A DNA stretch of 64,000 nt. It comes from Lathyrus oleraceus (lineage: Eukaryota; Streptophyta; Magnoliopsida; Fabales; Fabaceae). The notes under the pieces are model-generated. The model made no database searches and was not told where the DNA came from. It saw only the letters and a list, made by a program, of their open reading frames with translations. Positions 11,401 to 23,300 of this stretch are shown piece after piece (position 1 is the stretch's first letter; each line of letters begins with the position of its first letter). The translations under genes and the position numbers were made by a program. The stretch is taken from contig NC_066583.1 of the NCBI RefSeq assembly GCF_024323335.1, positions 372,005,175-372,069,174 on the forward strand, in the 5' to 3' direction.

Positions 11401-12773
11401 TATTATATGTTTAACAGGTAATTTAACGTCAACAGGAAGCCCATCTTCTTTATATTCAGTTTTTCTTATCTCAGGGGTAGCTGCAAGTAATACACGGAAA
11501 CAAAAATTTTAATAGTTGGAAAATCAAACTTCCCAATTGTGTGGAACAAAATAAAAAGGAGTTAAATCATGCGGATACAACAACAACAACCAAGCCTTAT
11601 CCCACTAAGTGGGGTCGGCTACATGGATCAACTTCCGCCATAATGTTCTATATAGGACTATGCTTCTATACAAATCGTTAATCTCGAGATCTTTCTTAAT
11701 AATTTTTCTTATAATTTTTCTAATTCTTCCTCTATCCTAAGGTGTTTGACTCCTCTCCATCTGATTTACTCTTCTTACCACAGAATCTATAGATCTTCTC
11801 TATACATACTCAAACCACCTAAGTCTATTTTCCACCATCTTTTCTACTATAGATACTACCCTGACACTCTCTAATCTCGAGATCTTTCATTTCAGATGAC
11901 AAAATAAAATTCACGCTAAATATAATCTTCAATACTATAGCATGTAGGCTTAATAGGCAGAAATCAATAACGGTAATATAAACTAGGCAACGAGATTTCG
12001 CGAACCCAATAATATACTAAGTCGCACTTAAATCTAAATAATCACCTTCAGTTGGAGCGTTTTCAGGTATTGCAGGTTGCACGCCTTCAATAGCCAACCA
12101 ATGACTAGTAATCGATGTATCAAGAGGTGCTTTTGGTAAAGGTTCTTCAATCAGCTATTAACATCAAGAAAAATCATGAGAAAAAAAAATACATATCAAG
12201 CAATTCTTCAACCACCTCAATTAACACAAAAAAAAAGTCCATAACTATAAGTACCTACAAAATTCTTACATCTTTAATATCCACATCCCTGTCATCAATG
12301 TAGAACAAACCATTATACCCGGGAGCTCTTTTGAACCGCAGATTATCATTAGAAGCGAAACCATATATCGGCTGAAACATACATAAACAATACAATCCAA
12401 GATAAAACTTAAACGGCAACAATTGCGACATCAACCATTACCGCGTAATTAAAACCCTAAATAAAAATCAATTTACCTCTAAATTTCTCAATGCGAGTGC
12501 ACTATCAACATCCTCAGCAATGAGAAAAGTTCTCATGGAATGGCGCATACATTTAATAGACTCCTACAAGTAAAATTCAAAAATCAAAATCATTGATGAA
12601 AAATTGAAAATTGGGGGAAATGGGGTTTAAGAAGAAGACTAGTTTACCTGAATGATTTCGCGAATGCGATATTCAAGATCGGGGGCAACGGCGAGGGAAA
12701 CATCGGAAGATAAATTGGTGATGCCAATTGTTTGTGCAATTACTTCAATTGTTTCCTTTGGAATCGCGCTCAT
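8404..12773 (-). CDS. TAF6: TBP-associated factor 6 (TAF6), 12 exons
   Basis: TAF6 is a core subunit of the general transcription factor TFIID (in several lineages also of SAGA-type complexes) and pairs with TAF9 through a histone fold. Exons on the minus strand: 12773-12648, 12563-12477, 12371-12270, 12154-12046, 11480-11386, 11298-11161, 10666-10571, 10328-10204, 9707-9575, 9236-9111, 8896-8785 and 8657-8404. All introns are GT-AG and the phases join without a stop, giving about 500 residues. The histone fold is encoded by exons 1-3 (from [18 protein letters not shown] to about residue 75). The HEAT-like TAF6 C-terminal domain spans exons 5-10 ([34 protein letters not shown]). The C-terminus ends in [25 protein letters not shown] sequence. 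The ATG at 12773 is chosen because it opens the histone fold in frame; the ATG at 12780 is out of frame. The length is slightly below the roughly 550 I expect for the family. It looks intact. Confidence 0.93.
10740..11112. mobile_element. MITE in TAF6 intron 6
   Basis: Terminal inverted repeats of about 26 bp (ttaaaggtg...tttgcccc...tgccatt at the left, its complement at the right) bound a 370-bp element in the intron between exons 6 and 7. Both ends abut TTAA, which may be the target duplication or part of the repeat. A phrase mentioning tcttatattacaaggg near the right end mirrors one near the left, so the inverted homology reaches inward. No coding capacity is present. Confidence 0.75.
11575..11890 (-). 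mobile_element. 5'-truncated RTE-type LINE tail in TAF6 intron 4
   Basis: The minus strand ends in a (GTT)n-like tail after a conserved block that on the plus strand reads ccaagccttatcccactaag. I recognise this as the common 3' end of plant RTE-clade LINEs. A second copy lies at 20855-21033. The target duplication could not be found for this copy. Confidence 0.65.
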
Positions 12774-14640
12774 GATGCATTCAACTTTTTCAAGGAATTG
12801 ATTCAAAGTGGTGTTGAACTAAGCTTTGATGAAGTGTTTTTCCGCGAATTAAGAATGAATATTTTATACTCTTGTAGTTGTGCAATTTTGATTGATCTTG
12901 ATACAAAAACTCATAATCGAGTTTAACTAATTTCTTTAAACAAAACAAAAAATCAATTTAAATCGATATAATTGAACTCGTTTTTCATATTAATTTTTGG
13001 ATATTTAAATTTATATATTTTAACTTTTTTAATTAATAATAATTTTAGTATATTAAATTTAATATTATAGAATCAAATCAAATCAAATAATAAATTATAT
13101 TCAAAATTGAAAATTAACTAATAATAAATTAATATAATATATCATACTAATATTAAAAAAATATTAAAATATATATACACAATTTAGTTTGATTATGAAA
13201 ATTTAATCTAAATTCAATCTAATCCTAAGATTCTACAAAATAGAATTCATTCCCATTTAATAATATTCTATTTATGCAGTTGTTTGGAATTTTTGAATTT
13301 ATTTTAAATCGGCCTAGATTTGAATACCCTACGAAATATTATTGAATTTTTATCAATAAATTTTGTGTAATATTTATAAGAAATATAAGTCATCATTATG
13401 GTATTATGTTGTCTCTATTTATTAAATATATGTCTTTTGTATTGACAAAATTAAAAATATGTCAAATGCAAATTTAGGTTGACGAAGATAAAATGTTGAA
13501 ATTGAAGTAACTTATATAAAAATAAATCGACAAAAGGAAAAATGATCATCAAAGACAACTGTCACGATCATTGACCTGAGTCTTTTAATCATTTTAGAAA
13601 TAATAATAACATGTCTAATACATAAAATATTGGAACTTCCAACACGATAATCATTGCATTTTCCATTACTATTGTAAGCATTCCACAAGTGAGCATGATG
13701 ACTACCATTGTAGTGAATGCGATTATTTCGCCTTCATCTAACACGCTGGATTCTTCCAACATGTATGATAGGTCATTTCAAGTTGCTCATTCGAGTCAGT
13801 AGCCGACCATAACCAGACTATGATGTGGAAAATATAGTGTCATTAACGAACTTTCTTTTGTATACTTCTAGTAGTTTTTCGTTGATGATTAAACCAAGTA
13901 TTTTGAACGTCTAAGAACTTCATTAATGAGTCGATAAACTTGTCATTTGACCTTAACCATTTGGCCAAGGGTATTTCAATCTAGATTTTTCAAACATTTT
14001 GAGATATACACCACATAATCTGGTTTATTAACGAGTGGACGACAACAACCATGGGACAATGAACATGTTCATCAACAAATGGAATAGTTATCACACTAAT
14101 GATAAAAAAAATATAAATAATATGTGTGTTGTGTCATGTGTCTAAATGCATAAGTTAATTCAAACATTAGGAGGATCATATGAAGATATAAGAGAACCAT
14201 GTGCCAATGACTTGGCTCCTATCAATACCTAGTGGTGAAGCCACATCATCCTTAAGGAAGGTGGTGACCACTCCATCATATTTTTTCAAAATAAAATTTA
14301 TATATTTTCACTTAAGAATTTGAATACAACCCAATATAATAATGCAAACAATTAACAATAACTAGGCATGTGTGATCTAGTTTGTTAAAGAAAATGAAAT
14401 GGTAGTGTGTAAGACAAGCAAAGTAGCATACAATAGTATTAGGGATGACAATCATCCATCCCCAATGGATGTCCGCAAAAATTATCCATAATGAATATGG
14501 TAAAAACTTACAAAATGGGCATGAGCATGGGCAAGGACAATTATCCACTAAAGTAAACGGGTATGGGCGTGGGTACGTGTACTTTAGTATCCACCTATTT
14601 ACTGATATTTTTAGTAAACAATCACGAGTTTGATTCACTT
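12774..14640. other. Upstream of TAF6: AT-rich spacer, no gene recognised
   Basis: The first few hundred bases should hold the TAF6 promoter and 5'UTR on the minus strand. I see no unambiguous TATA box. 12950-13500 is very AT-rich. 13550-14300 may contain a decayed coding relic with many stops. The block 14440-14600 is GA/GT-rich with repeated gggyatg motifs, typical of decayed non-autonomous transposons. Confidence 0.4.
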
Positions 14641-16439
14641 AAGAGATTAAACTTGAAAAAATCTTAAAGACAATAGATGCAGAAAAATGCAAAGAAAAGT
14701 GTTTGTGGTTGATACTTAAATACTTAAAAATTAACAAACTGAATGTAAAAGCAGAATTGATTTGAAGAAAAAAGTAAAGAAAAAACATAATAAATGTCAT
14801 AAAATAAATGCTTTAATTGAAAAGGCTTAAAGAAATTTAAAAGATGGATGCAGACTCATATATTTCTCACAAATCGTTTCTCTTTGTGACCTGCATAATT
14901 TCATCCTATAGAGAATGAGTGAAAATTTGAGACCTCGATCCCATACACTGAGATTGATTTATATAATAATACAATAGTAGTCTTAGACAACGGGTAAATC
15001 CCATGATCTGACATGTATCCCACTACGTAGGCTTCATCATTATAACTTGCTTCCACGCGTCTTCAAATATAAAATTATTGAAAACCAACCATTATGTAGA
15101 TAACTATGTTGGTAAATGCCTTGAACCTTTTAACTGCTTCTATCGAGATTATTTGGTCGACTACTACAGTATAGTTGAGGCATCTCCATATCACATAGTC
15201 TTTGGACTTAAGAATATCCTAAGTCTCTAACATCTATGGACGTGTCGATCTCGACCTTTGTAGAAGAGCTGATTTATATAAATCTCTTTGATATTTTGGA
15301 TATGTTTAGAAGAGAGGGTGATCCTAATCTTGTGGATATGTTTCAGAGACTCCTCAAAACAAGCATTTGCATCGACTCATCTGATAAGTTAGTCGAACCA
15401 CCTTAGTCGACATAATTAGTATGTCAAAGCCTTTGATTGAAGCTCTTGACACTTAGCATTTTTCAATGTAGTTACTACCATTATTTGTTGACTTTCTTCA
15501 GCTAGAATTTTCAGGCTAACAGATGCCCCCAAAAAATGTCACTTTCGATCATATGTATCAGATGGAAGAAAGGTGACGTTTTTAGTAACTACTCGACATT
15601 GTTCATAATATCCTTCACATGTCACATTAATTAGATGTTTTTAGCCATCACGACTACTTTTCACCAAACTGTCACGTCACGTCACATACATGCGAGCAGA
15701 TTGTCATCATCACTCTAATTTCCTAGGATAATTATGGGCACGGAAGTAAATGATATTTATAAAAATAGTTTAATTTAATTTCTTCCCAAAAAATAAATGC
15801 CACGTGTCTATCTCGAAACGACACTTGTCAATAATTTTTTAGAGGGAAACTGATTTTTTTTCCTCTTTGTGGTTATTTATACGTTTCTTCAATGTCTCTT
15901 TTCCTTTTCCACCATCTTCTTCTCCAAGATCCTAGAAATTCCTTTGAGATTTCTACAACTTTTATTCTCGTCTTTCAAAAATCTCATTTTTTTCTAAAAG
16001 TTCTTAAGAATCAACAACGGCTTCCAAATATCTTCCTAAGCATGCACCATAAGTTCCTTCTGTTGCTAACATCTCAGGCCATATTCTCAAGGATGATTGC
16101 ACTTATGTCCCAGAACCTCATATGCAAGAGGGAAAGACTGCATTCTAACGTATTAATCTCATATTCCATTGCAGGTATTACTCCTACTTGTGTGGGTCCT
16201 CTACCTAGGCTAATTAAGAAACCCCTGAATTTGGATCATTTCTTCCCCAGTATCCCCTTGTGTGAACCCTTGGTGTTTAAGGACGAGCCTTTTGATCCCG
16301 GCTTCATGAAGATTTTAGTGATCTCCTTCGACCAACAATCCTTCCTACATCAAGTGGTCAGATAGGGTCAAACAAAAGAAGGAAAATGTATGGAAAGATC
16401 AAGGTATCTTCGACCTGATACAGCTCTTAAGAGTTGGCC
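14641..16439. other. Decayed repeat region upstream of the PMD-like pseudogene
   Basis: No intact gene is seen. An open frame of 157 codons at 15892-16365 precedes the PMD-like pseudogene on the same strand and may be part of the same ancient element. Its amino-acid composition does not suggest a domain I can name. Its ATG lies about 20 bases after a TATA-like region (ttatttatacg near 15875). Confidence 0.35.
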
Positions 16440-17435
16440 CTAGGTATAATCCTTTAACTTACCATGTGGAATGATAACTCCAATGCTTTTTGACATAGTA
16501 GCAATTGTTGGTCTTCGACCAACTGTGGAAACCTTCAACCCCACTCGGATCAACAAAACCAAGCCTAATTTCACATTTGCTCACCATAGTTATAACACGT
16601 ACAGTAAAGACCATTATGCTTCGACTGACAATGTGAGCACCCAAGAACACATATAATTCCTTACCTATTGGATATATCACTATGTTTTCTTCTCTAACTC
16701 CCTTCAAGTGGCCAATAAATTTATACCTCTGGCTACTCAGCTTCATGAGAGAATGAATATCCATCTCAGTAAGCTAACTTTGTATGGTCTATATGAATCT
16801 CTAGAAATTGCCTCTCGAGACCTCAAGGCACAAGTAGACCCTAAGATGAGATACCTTTCCTTATCTTAGGCGTCATTTGACTCTTACGATTGTGGCTAAA
16901 TGCCACCTTTGAACTTTCCCTCATGACTAACGTTGTACATGACCTAGACAGGAGAGTCGAAGGTTTAAGGCTTGCCAAGATTACGCCAGATGAAGGAAAT
17001 CATGCATCGAAGGCAACCTTCAAAACCCACTTTTACATGTTTTATGATTGCAAAACATTCAATTCGACCATAGCTATGTTCTTCAATCAAAGTCATGTAC
17101 CAGACTGGTTCAAACAACCATTCCCGTCTTCCTCACCTAAGGAGCAAAGAGAAATTGACGTCATTTGAATATAACTTTTTCAACCCTCCATCGTGTCAAC
17201 CAAACTTTATTCATTTCGATCAGGTATTAGGGTGAATGGTTATCATCCAAACATGGTACCTAGGCAATTTGGCTTTAGCCAATTCTTGACAAAATCCCTT
17301 ATTCCAAAAATAGAATATGTCTTCGTTGTTATTGATGATTCAAATGAAAAATGGCTCCATAAGTGTATAAAGTTCTTCAAGAAAAAGGTTGTATACCTCA
17401 ATCCTTTCAAATTCTCGCCTACTATCGAGGCGTAA
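16440..17435 (+). pseudogene. Plant mobile domain (PMD)-like reading frame, decayed
   Basis: Joined across stops, the frames read DIVAIVGLRPTVETFNPT, then FAHHSYNTYSKDHYAS, then WLNATFELSLMTNV (16890 onward), PDWFKQPFPSSSPKEQ and VNGYHPNMVPRQFGFSQFL near 17230-17285. The last motif resembles the conserved RYQPxRVAxQFGxxQ region of plant mobile domain proteins, a family found both as host genes (MAIN/MAIL1) and inside Mutator-like and Ty3/gypsy elements. Stops lie at about 16654, 16868 and 17166, with a frameshift near 16880. The family call is from memory of the motif; an Ogre/Tat-type ORF1 is the main alternative. Confidence 0.5.
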
Positions 17436-18498
17436 CAAATCCTTTGGTCGCAGTCCAACGTCTAACTGATGCATTTTCATTTCTGCTCAAATAAATTCAA
17501 GTCTTCTAAAGATACTTCGAAAAACTTCTAAATTTGAAAATCCCTCCCTATGTCAAAGATAGGTATAATTTTGCTTTAAAATTTTAATTTTTTAAACTTC
17601 CACCATTGCCAACCTTAGAATTTGTTTTGACCATTCTACCACCAATTCCATACTGGCTCGCATGTGAGCCTTTATTATCTTTAAATAATAAACGGGAAAA
17701 ACTTCATCATAAAGTGATAATCGACTAAGTATCACATGGATAATTATAGAAGTCATCTTAATGTTGGTGTCCAACATGTTCAAGTCTGGGAAACTATCTC
17801 AAAAGGTGAAATACAAGACCACTAGGAAAATTTTGAACTTTCCTTTACGTTATACTTTACTTACTTACTCGTGTCGACCTGTTTCAATTATTCCCCTTAA
17901 TCCAAAAGAATAGAAGGAACCACAACAAAAATACAACAATAATGAAGGAAGATCCTGATCCAGCAAGGGAAACCACACGTGTAAAGAGAAAACACTTACC
18001 TTTCGCACCCTCAACTATGCTCGCCCCATCCTATTTTTTATGGACTTTTGCTCGGCAGGCCTAAAATGGGCACATGTCCATTTACCACCCCTTATGCAAT
18101 TCAATTAGTGACTTTCTGGTTTGACCACCGACCCCTTCATTTGCCGGGTCAACGGCAGAGCCAGGTTTTAAAACATTGGTTGCAACCTAGAGAGCATCTC
18201 ATATACAATGGCATAAAATGCTCTTCTCACTATTCTCACTAATATTAACAGGTGACTTGAGGCATTATCACAACTCACTTAAAACTCCATACTTTAACAA
18301 AGGAAAGCACAAAGATATCAACACTTAATAAAGATCTGCAATTACAAATCATAGACTTTGAAGACCTTAATAAATTCCATGTCATTGGCAAAGCAAAAGA
18401 ACAATCAAAGAAACCAGGTTATATATGATATGTTTCATGGCACACATTCAGAAACATAAACAAAAGGGAAACAGCTCCCAAGTTGAGTATTTTCGTAA
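17436..18498. other. Spacer, no gene recognised
   Basis: No convincing frame is seen. The right part (about 18250-18498) probably holds the 3'UTR of the SYP5-type gene on the minus strand. Confidence 0.45.
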
Positions 18499-20369
18499 CT
18501 ACAAATATTTGACCAGAAGCCATATGACAACAACCAAGACCACTATACCAATCACTGATAATAGCATGCACAAGCATGAGCAACCACCCTTTGTACGTTT
18601 ATTTAAAATGGCCAAATTCTTCTGCACTCTCTGTTAACACGAGAAACAGAGAAAGTTAGTTGCAAGCAACTTTTACAATATTAACATATAGCTATTCAAT
18701 AGTTAAAACTTAAATGGGAAAGATAACAACTTAATTATTTGAAATTATATCAGAAGGATCTGAAGCTTAAAAAAATTAACCCATCACCTTTTTTACAAAA
18801 AGATGACAGTTATAGGTAATACTTATACATGTTCTCGTGCAAAAAGCATCCACAGATATTTAACAGATTATACTTTAACTCCAGACAACGGAAATGGATT
18901 ATTTATGTTTGTAGTAAATTTACTTAAATTATATCTCCTGATAAAAAAAGTAACATTATTAGCAGATATCCCCACAGATCCTCGTATGACAAGGCAGACA
19001 GTAATGTAATTATATATTTTACCCAAATAGATAAGTTTCTGTTTCAAAATGGCGTACCAAAATAAAGACCAACTAACCGAGAATATTGTACATCTATTTG
19101 AATTGTTAAATTGATGAGTAATTGGGGTATCTTAATTCAGACAAAATACCTCTCAGAATTAAGGAACTATGAAACTAAGAAAATGAACAGTATAGAATTC
19201 AAAGAAGATTCTACATGATATGGACTAATTAAGCATATTGTATACTTCTCCAAACTTAAAGTTTAATTTTCGTATATGCCTAAACAAGAGTAATGGTTCC
19301 AATATAAAAGTTGTGGTAAGATGTTACCCTCAGCCGAGAATCTGTGACATCAACATGTTCGTCCAAGTCATCCTAGCAGAAGCAAAAAAAAAGAAAGGAT
19401 TCAATTTTCAGAAGAAAAAAAATGGACCGCAAAAAATGAGCATGGAATATTAACATAAGAGGGGAACAAACAATGAGCCTAGTGTGTAGAGTCAGCTCTT
19501 CATTCACTGCCAACGCAATATGTTTCGTACTTAATACGGTTTCCTCCAATTTCTCAAGGCCCTCGTCTTGCTCTGTTTGAAAACAGTTTCCCAAATCATT
19601 ATCAAAAGCACAATCTACAAGTTATATGGTTCAATGTTCACGCAATTCAAAATTAAGTGACCTTTCATAACTTGCCGTTGCAGACCAACAAGTTTATTGT
19701 TATCCAAGCCAACGGTTCTGCTCATTGCATCTGGTTTTATTTCTGGCCCAAGCAAACTATCCCTATTTGCAAAGTTTGACATGTTCAATGTTGAAGCCAT
19801 TTGGTTAACCTTTGACCTCAAATTTGCAAGGTTGTCCTTGCGACGATTCATCTCCTTCTCGGACCTGTTCATCATTGACAAAGAAACATGTAACAAATTA
19901 CATCACACACCTTTGGAGCTTAGAAATAGACAGTGACTCTTATACTGATCACATGTTTTCTTATCAGTATTATCACAAAAAAGTTTTATACTACAATGAT
20001 GTGAAAATGGTAAGAAGAAGATAGATGTGGAAGACTCCAATAAACATTTTTCCAACAAAAAACATCATATTACTACAGGACATTGAGTTCTGGTCCTCAT
20101 TGCTATGCTGTAATAGTACGGCCCTTTCTTAATCAGGATAAGCACCAGCTGAATACTCACTTTACAGGGACCCTTGACAAAAGGGATTGCAAGCTATCCA
20201 GTCTGGTCCCCAATATTGTTATCTTCCTTCTTATAGCAGATGCATGACGCTGTGTTTCAGGTCCAGATGAAGGAAATGAATTATGTTCAGAAATCATGCC
20301 ACTGATATCATCGGCAAGTTTCATTGCTTCATTATATTCCTTCATCCATGAGTCTGAAGAAGATGCCAT
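18499..20369 (-). CDS. SYP5: Qc-SNARE of the SYP51/SYP52 type, 5 coding exons
   Basis: This is a syntaxin acting in membrane fusion at the trans-Golgi network, prevacuolar compartment and vacuole in plants. Minus-strand coding exons are 20369-20161, 19864-19662, 19572-19472, 19372-19328 and 18630-18499. They join in phase to a 229-residue protein, close to the usual 232-233. The N-terminal region starts MASSSDSWMKEYNEAMKLAD and includes AIRRKITILGTRLDSL. The SNARE motif runs from about residue 139 (DEGLEKLEETV) to about 200, with the central Q-layer region HTRLIDDLDEHVD split over exons 3 and 4. The last exon encodes KRTKGGCSCLCMLLSVIG plus a single C-terminal hydrophobic anchor ending WLLVKYL. 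The cysteines before the anchor are typical of the family. The exon 3 donor is ATT|GTTTGT, weaker than the others. SYP51 and SYP52 cannot be told apart here. Confidence 0.94.
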
Positions 20370-20854
20370 TGGCCTGAAATTAGATAAAAAAGAAAGAAAA
20401 AGTAATAATGAGATCCACCCTATGGTGATTATATTGAAGAAATTATAAATGGAAGTTCTACACTTATACTTTTTAGGTTTTACATTGAATGACACCAAAA
20501 ATGAAACAAGAGAAATATTCCATATAATCAATAATTTAGAAAGTCCCAAAACCTTTTAGTAGTTTTGACTAATATAAAAAACTATCCCACTTCACACGCT
20601 TAACATAGGATGAATTTTACCTGGCTAGAGAAACTCATAAAATATAGTAACGTACTTAATAACTTACACTAATAATGAGTAAATGTGAAGAGGTTGCAAC
20701 CTACTCAGTTGAATCAAAACAGCCCTCCCTGCCGGCGTACAATAGTGCACTAAAATCTAGGTTGTTTATCTCGAGCGCCGAACCCCTAAAATGCTAGAGG
20801 CATAGCGGGATGACCGCCATTGTGAAGACTAAAAAACAATGTACATAGTAAAAC

Positions 20855-21033
20855 ATAAATTCCAACAACAACAACCAAGCCTTATCCCACTAAGTGGGGT
20901 CGGCGACATGGAGCAACTTTCGCCGTAATGTTCTATCAAAGACCATGCTTCTATCCAAATCATTAATCTCGAAATCTTTCTTAATAACTTCTCTTATGGT
21001 TTTCTAAGTCTTCTCTTATAAATTCCAACAACA
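20855..21033 (-). mobile_element. RTE-type LINE tail with 16-bp target duplication
   Basis: This is a second copy of the LINE 3' end found at 11575, here about 147 bp between identical 16-bp repeats ataaattccaacaaca at 20855-20870 and 21018-21033. On the minus strand it ends in a (GTT)n tail, the usual RTE end. It sits within the C-terminal end of the hAT BED reading frame, so it inserted after the hAT piece. Confidence 0.85.
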
Positions 21034-21468
21034 TACATAAATACTTAAAAATAGAAATTGCAATAGAATACATATCCCATCAAAATGAGTTCCCATCAAA
21101 ATCAAATTATAAAAGTATTCCTGCACAACATCATCATCATCCTCATTGATATTAACCTCAAACATATATGCATCACTTGCGTCTTGCTTTTTATCATAAC
21201 TCTCCTGCAGTATATGTTTGATATCACCTGGTATTAGCCTACAAGATTTTACTTCTTCCCTTATCGTCCACTTAAACTGATGTTTCTTAGCTCTTGTTAT
21301 TCCTCCTGTTGAATGGTATTCACAAAAATCACAAACAATTGTTTTCTTGCTCTGGTCCTTATAAGAGTTCCACTGCCAACCAATATCAAGATTGTCAACA
21401 GATTTAAAATAACCTTTATTGTTAGAGGTTGGTGTTACTCTTGCAATGACAGAGGATGATGATGACAT
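21016..21468 (-). pseudogene. hAT transposase BED zinc-finger fragment
   Basis: From the ATG at 21468 the frame encodes MSSSSSVIARV, then a BED-type finger: DIGWQWNSYKDQSKKTIVCD, then FCEYHSTGGITRAKKHQF and a downstream cysteine in EEVKSCRL. The C-x2-C...H...C pattern is complete. An acidic tail (NINEDDDD) follows, and the frame then runs into the LINE target duplication. BED fingers bind DNA at the N-terminus of hAT transposases; the catalytic domain is absent. The frame is 150 codons and lies inside the SYP5 5'UTR intron, same strand. Domestication is possible but not shown. Confidence 0.75.
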
Positions 21469-21646
21469 GGTTATGATGATGACATGGTTATCAAAAGAGA
21501 AACAAGGCAAGGCAAACATAATAGATGTTGTAGGAGTGAAACACAACAAGGAGAAAAGGTGAAGCAGAACAATGAATCAAAAGAAAATGGTGCAGAGCAG
21601 AGGCAAACAATGTAAATGAGAGGAGAACGGTGAAAAAACAAATGAA

Positions 21647-21907
21647 AATGACGAAGGATACAAAAGAGATGATAGAAAACGTCACAGGGGAAAACAATGT
21701 AGAAAAAGGAAAAAACGGTGGAACTAAAGAAGCATAACACATGGGGTTAAATAATAGACCAATAAAAGGATGGGAAAGACCAACATACCCTTAAAAAATG
21801 AAAACTATGTTTCAAAAATAGAGCTTACGATTTTTCCCCAAATTGAGAAATGACGAAGGATACAAAAGAGATAATGGAAAACGTCACAGGGGAGAACAAT
21901 GTAGAAA
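21647..21907. repeat. 60-bp direct duplication at about 202-bp spacing
   Basis: The block aatgacgaaggatacaaaag... at 21647-21709 recurs at 21849-21907 with a few substitutions. It lies upstream of the BED frame and may reflect subterminal repeats of the hAT element. Confidence 0.8.
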
Positions 21908-22470
21908 CAAAGACACTGAAAACATCCTGACAAAATATTGTACATTATAACAATTGGCTACATTCTATAAACATACACTGCAGTGTTGTCTATGGGGGAT
22001 AGCGGTCCACGTGAGAAAATATTAATTCACCACAATTGAATTCCATAGCATACTAGAAAATAGAAAAGGTTTTCAACATAGTAAGAAAAACATATGGCCA
22101 ACTAATATCTTGAAGAGAAGTCGCAAATTCACAATGTCTGTGTAAGCAACATTGATCCAAATAGCATGAGAGGGTTTTTCGTTGTTGCAATTACCTACTA
22201 AGTGAGAGGAAAATTACAAACCTAGGAAAGCATGGATGTTACTAAATAGAGAGAATAAAAACTATTCTAAATAAGTTGAAATCAATGGCTGACAAAAAAG
22301 ACAAATCAACAAAAGCTCCCGGGTTTCTAGTCCGCAATTTTGACCGAACAAAGGAACGAAAATAAGATATTCAGACCACTTAAACAAAGGATTAAAGCAA
22401 CAGCCAAGCCTTCTCTATCAACATGTTCAAATCTGATACTTTCTCAAATATTCAAATGATAAGTAATAAT

Positions 22471-22755
22471 AAGGCATGTTTGGATTGACTTATATGAGTT
22501 TATTTACCGGCATAAGCATTTGTGGAAGAGTTTGGGAGAATTAATGCTTAGGCACTTGTGAAAGAGTTAGGGAGAATTTATGGCATAAGTTGTCTTCAAC
22601 TTATTTCCAAATACTCTATAACTTGTGAAAATAGCTATACAGCTGATAAGAAAACAATTTGATTTATTTTATATGTTGTTATAAAAAAATAGCATATACA
22701 TAAACGGTTATACGATAACACGCTTAACTATATTATATATCCAAACAGTGCCTTA
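22471..22755. mobile_element. MITE in the SYP5 5'UTR intron
   Basis: Terminal inverted repeats taaggca(c)tgtttggat bound 285 bp without coding capacity. The ends resemble Tourist/Harbinger- or hAT-type MITEs; the flanking TA or TAA could be the target duplication. Confidence 0.75.
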
Positions 22756-23041
22756 GAATTCTAACAATTTCCAACAACAAAACAAACCAGAAACAAAAAG
22801 AAGCAATTCATGATTATATGATTCATGATCACATAAACAATGAAAAATTACAAAATTCCCACCTATGAGATCCCAAAAAATCAACCACCTATAACATCAA
22901 AATCAGACACAAAAAAACACACAATTCACCGAAAACGAAAAAAAAAAGTCAAACTCAGCAGCTCCAGAATTAAAATTCAGAACGAAAAACTGCAAACAAT
23001 TGAAAGACGAGACCGTAAAGAGGGATCTCATCAGATTTTAC

Positions 23042-23300
23042 CTGGAAATTTAGGAGAAAATAACTTCGTCTGAATTAGGGTTTGGTAATTGAGATGAAAG
23101 AGGAACGATCGTTGATGAGATGGATCGATACGATGGCGTATAAGGAAGGTAACAGATAGAAGCGTAACGACGGCACCACGAAGCGGCACCGTTAGTCTGA
23201 CGCTGCCGTCGATTACGAAATCTGAAGGGAACGAAAAAAGTCGTTGAACGCAGCGTCGTTTATGGTGTAGTGTATACCACCTTTGCGCTACGCTTACACG
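23042..23300 (-). promoter_or_regulatory. Probable 5'UTR exon and core promoter of the SYP5-type gene
   Basis: The minus strand is locally G+C-rich (acgacggcaccacgaagcgg region) and contains the inferred first non-coding exon ending at the donor at 23042. The transcription start is not resolved; no clear TATA box is seen. Confidence 0.45.

Larger units (their letters stand above)
20374..23041 (-). other. Long 5'UTR intron of the SYP5-type gene
   Basis: On the minus strand an acceptor (atttcag) ends five bases before the ATG. A donor of the form TTCCAG|GTAAAATC lies at 23042/23041, downstream of a G+C-richer stretch with the look of a plant first exon. The inferred intron is about 2.67 kb and holds a hAT BED fragment, a LINE tail, a 62-bp duplication and a MITE. 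No transcript evidence is available. Confidence 0.6.

Noticed and set aside
12115..12926. Plus-strand frames of about 60 codons over TAF6 exons 1-4
   Set aside because: They are antisense to exons that join perfectly on the minus strand.
14445..14633. Short frame in the gggtatggg-rich block
   Set aside because: Composition is driven by a low-complexity repeat; both strands are open by chance.
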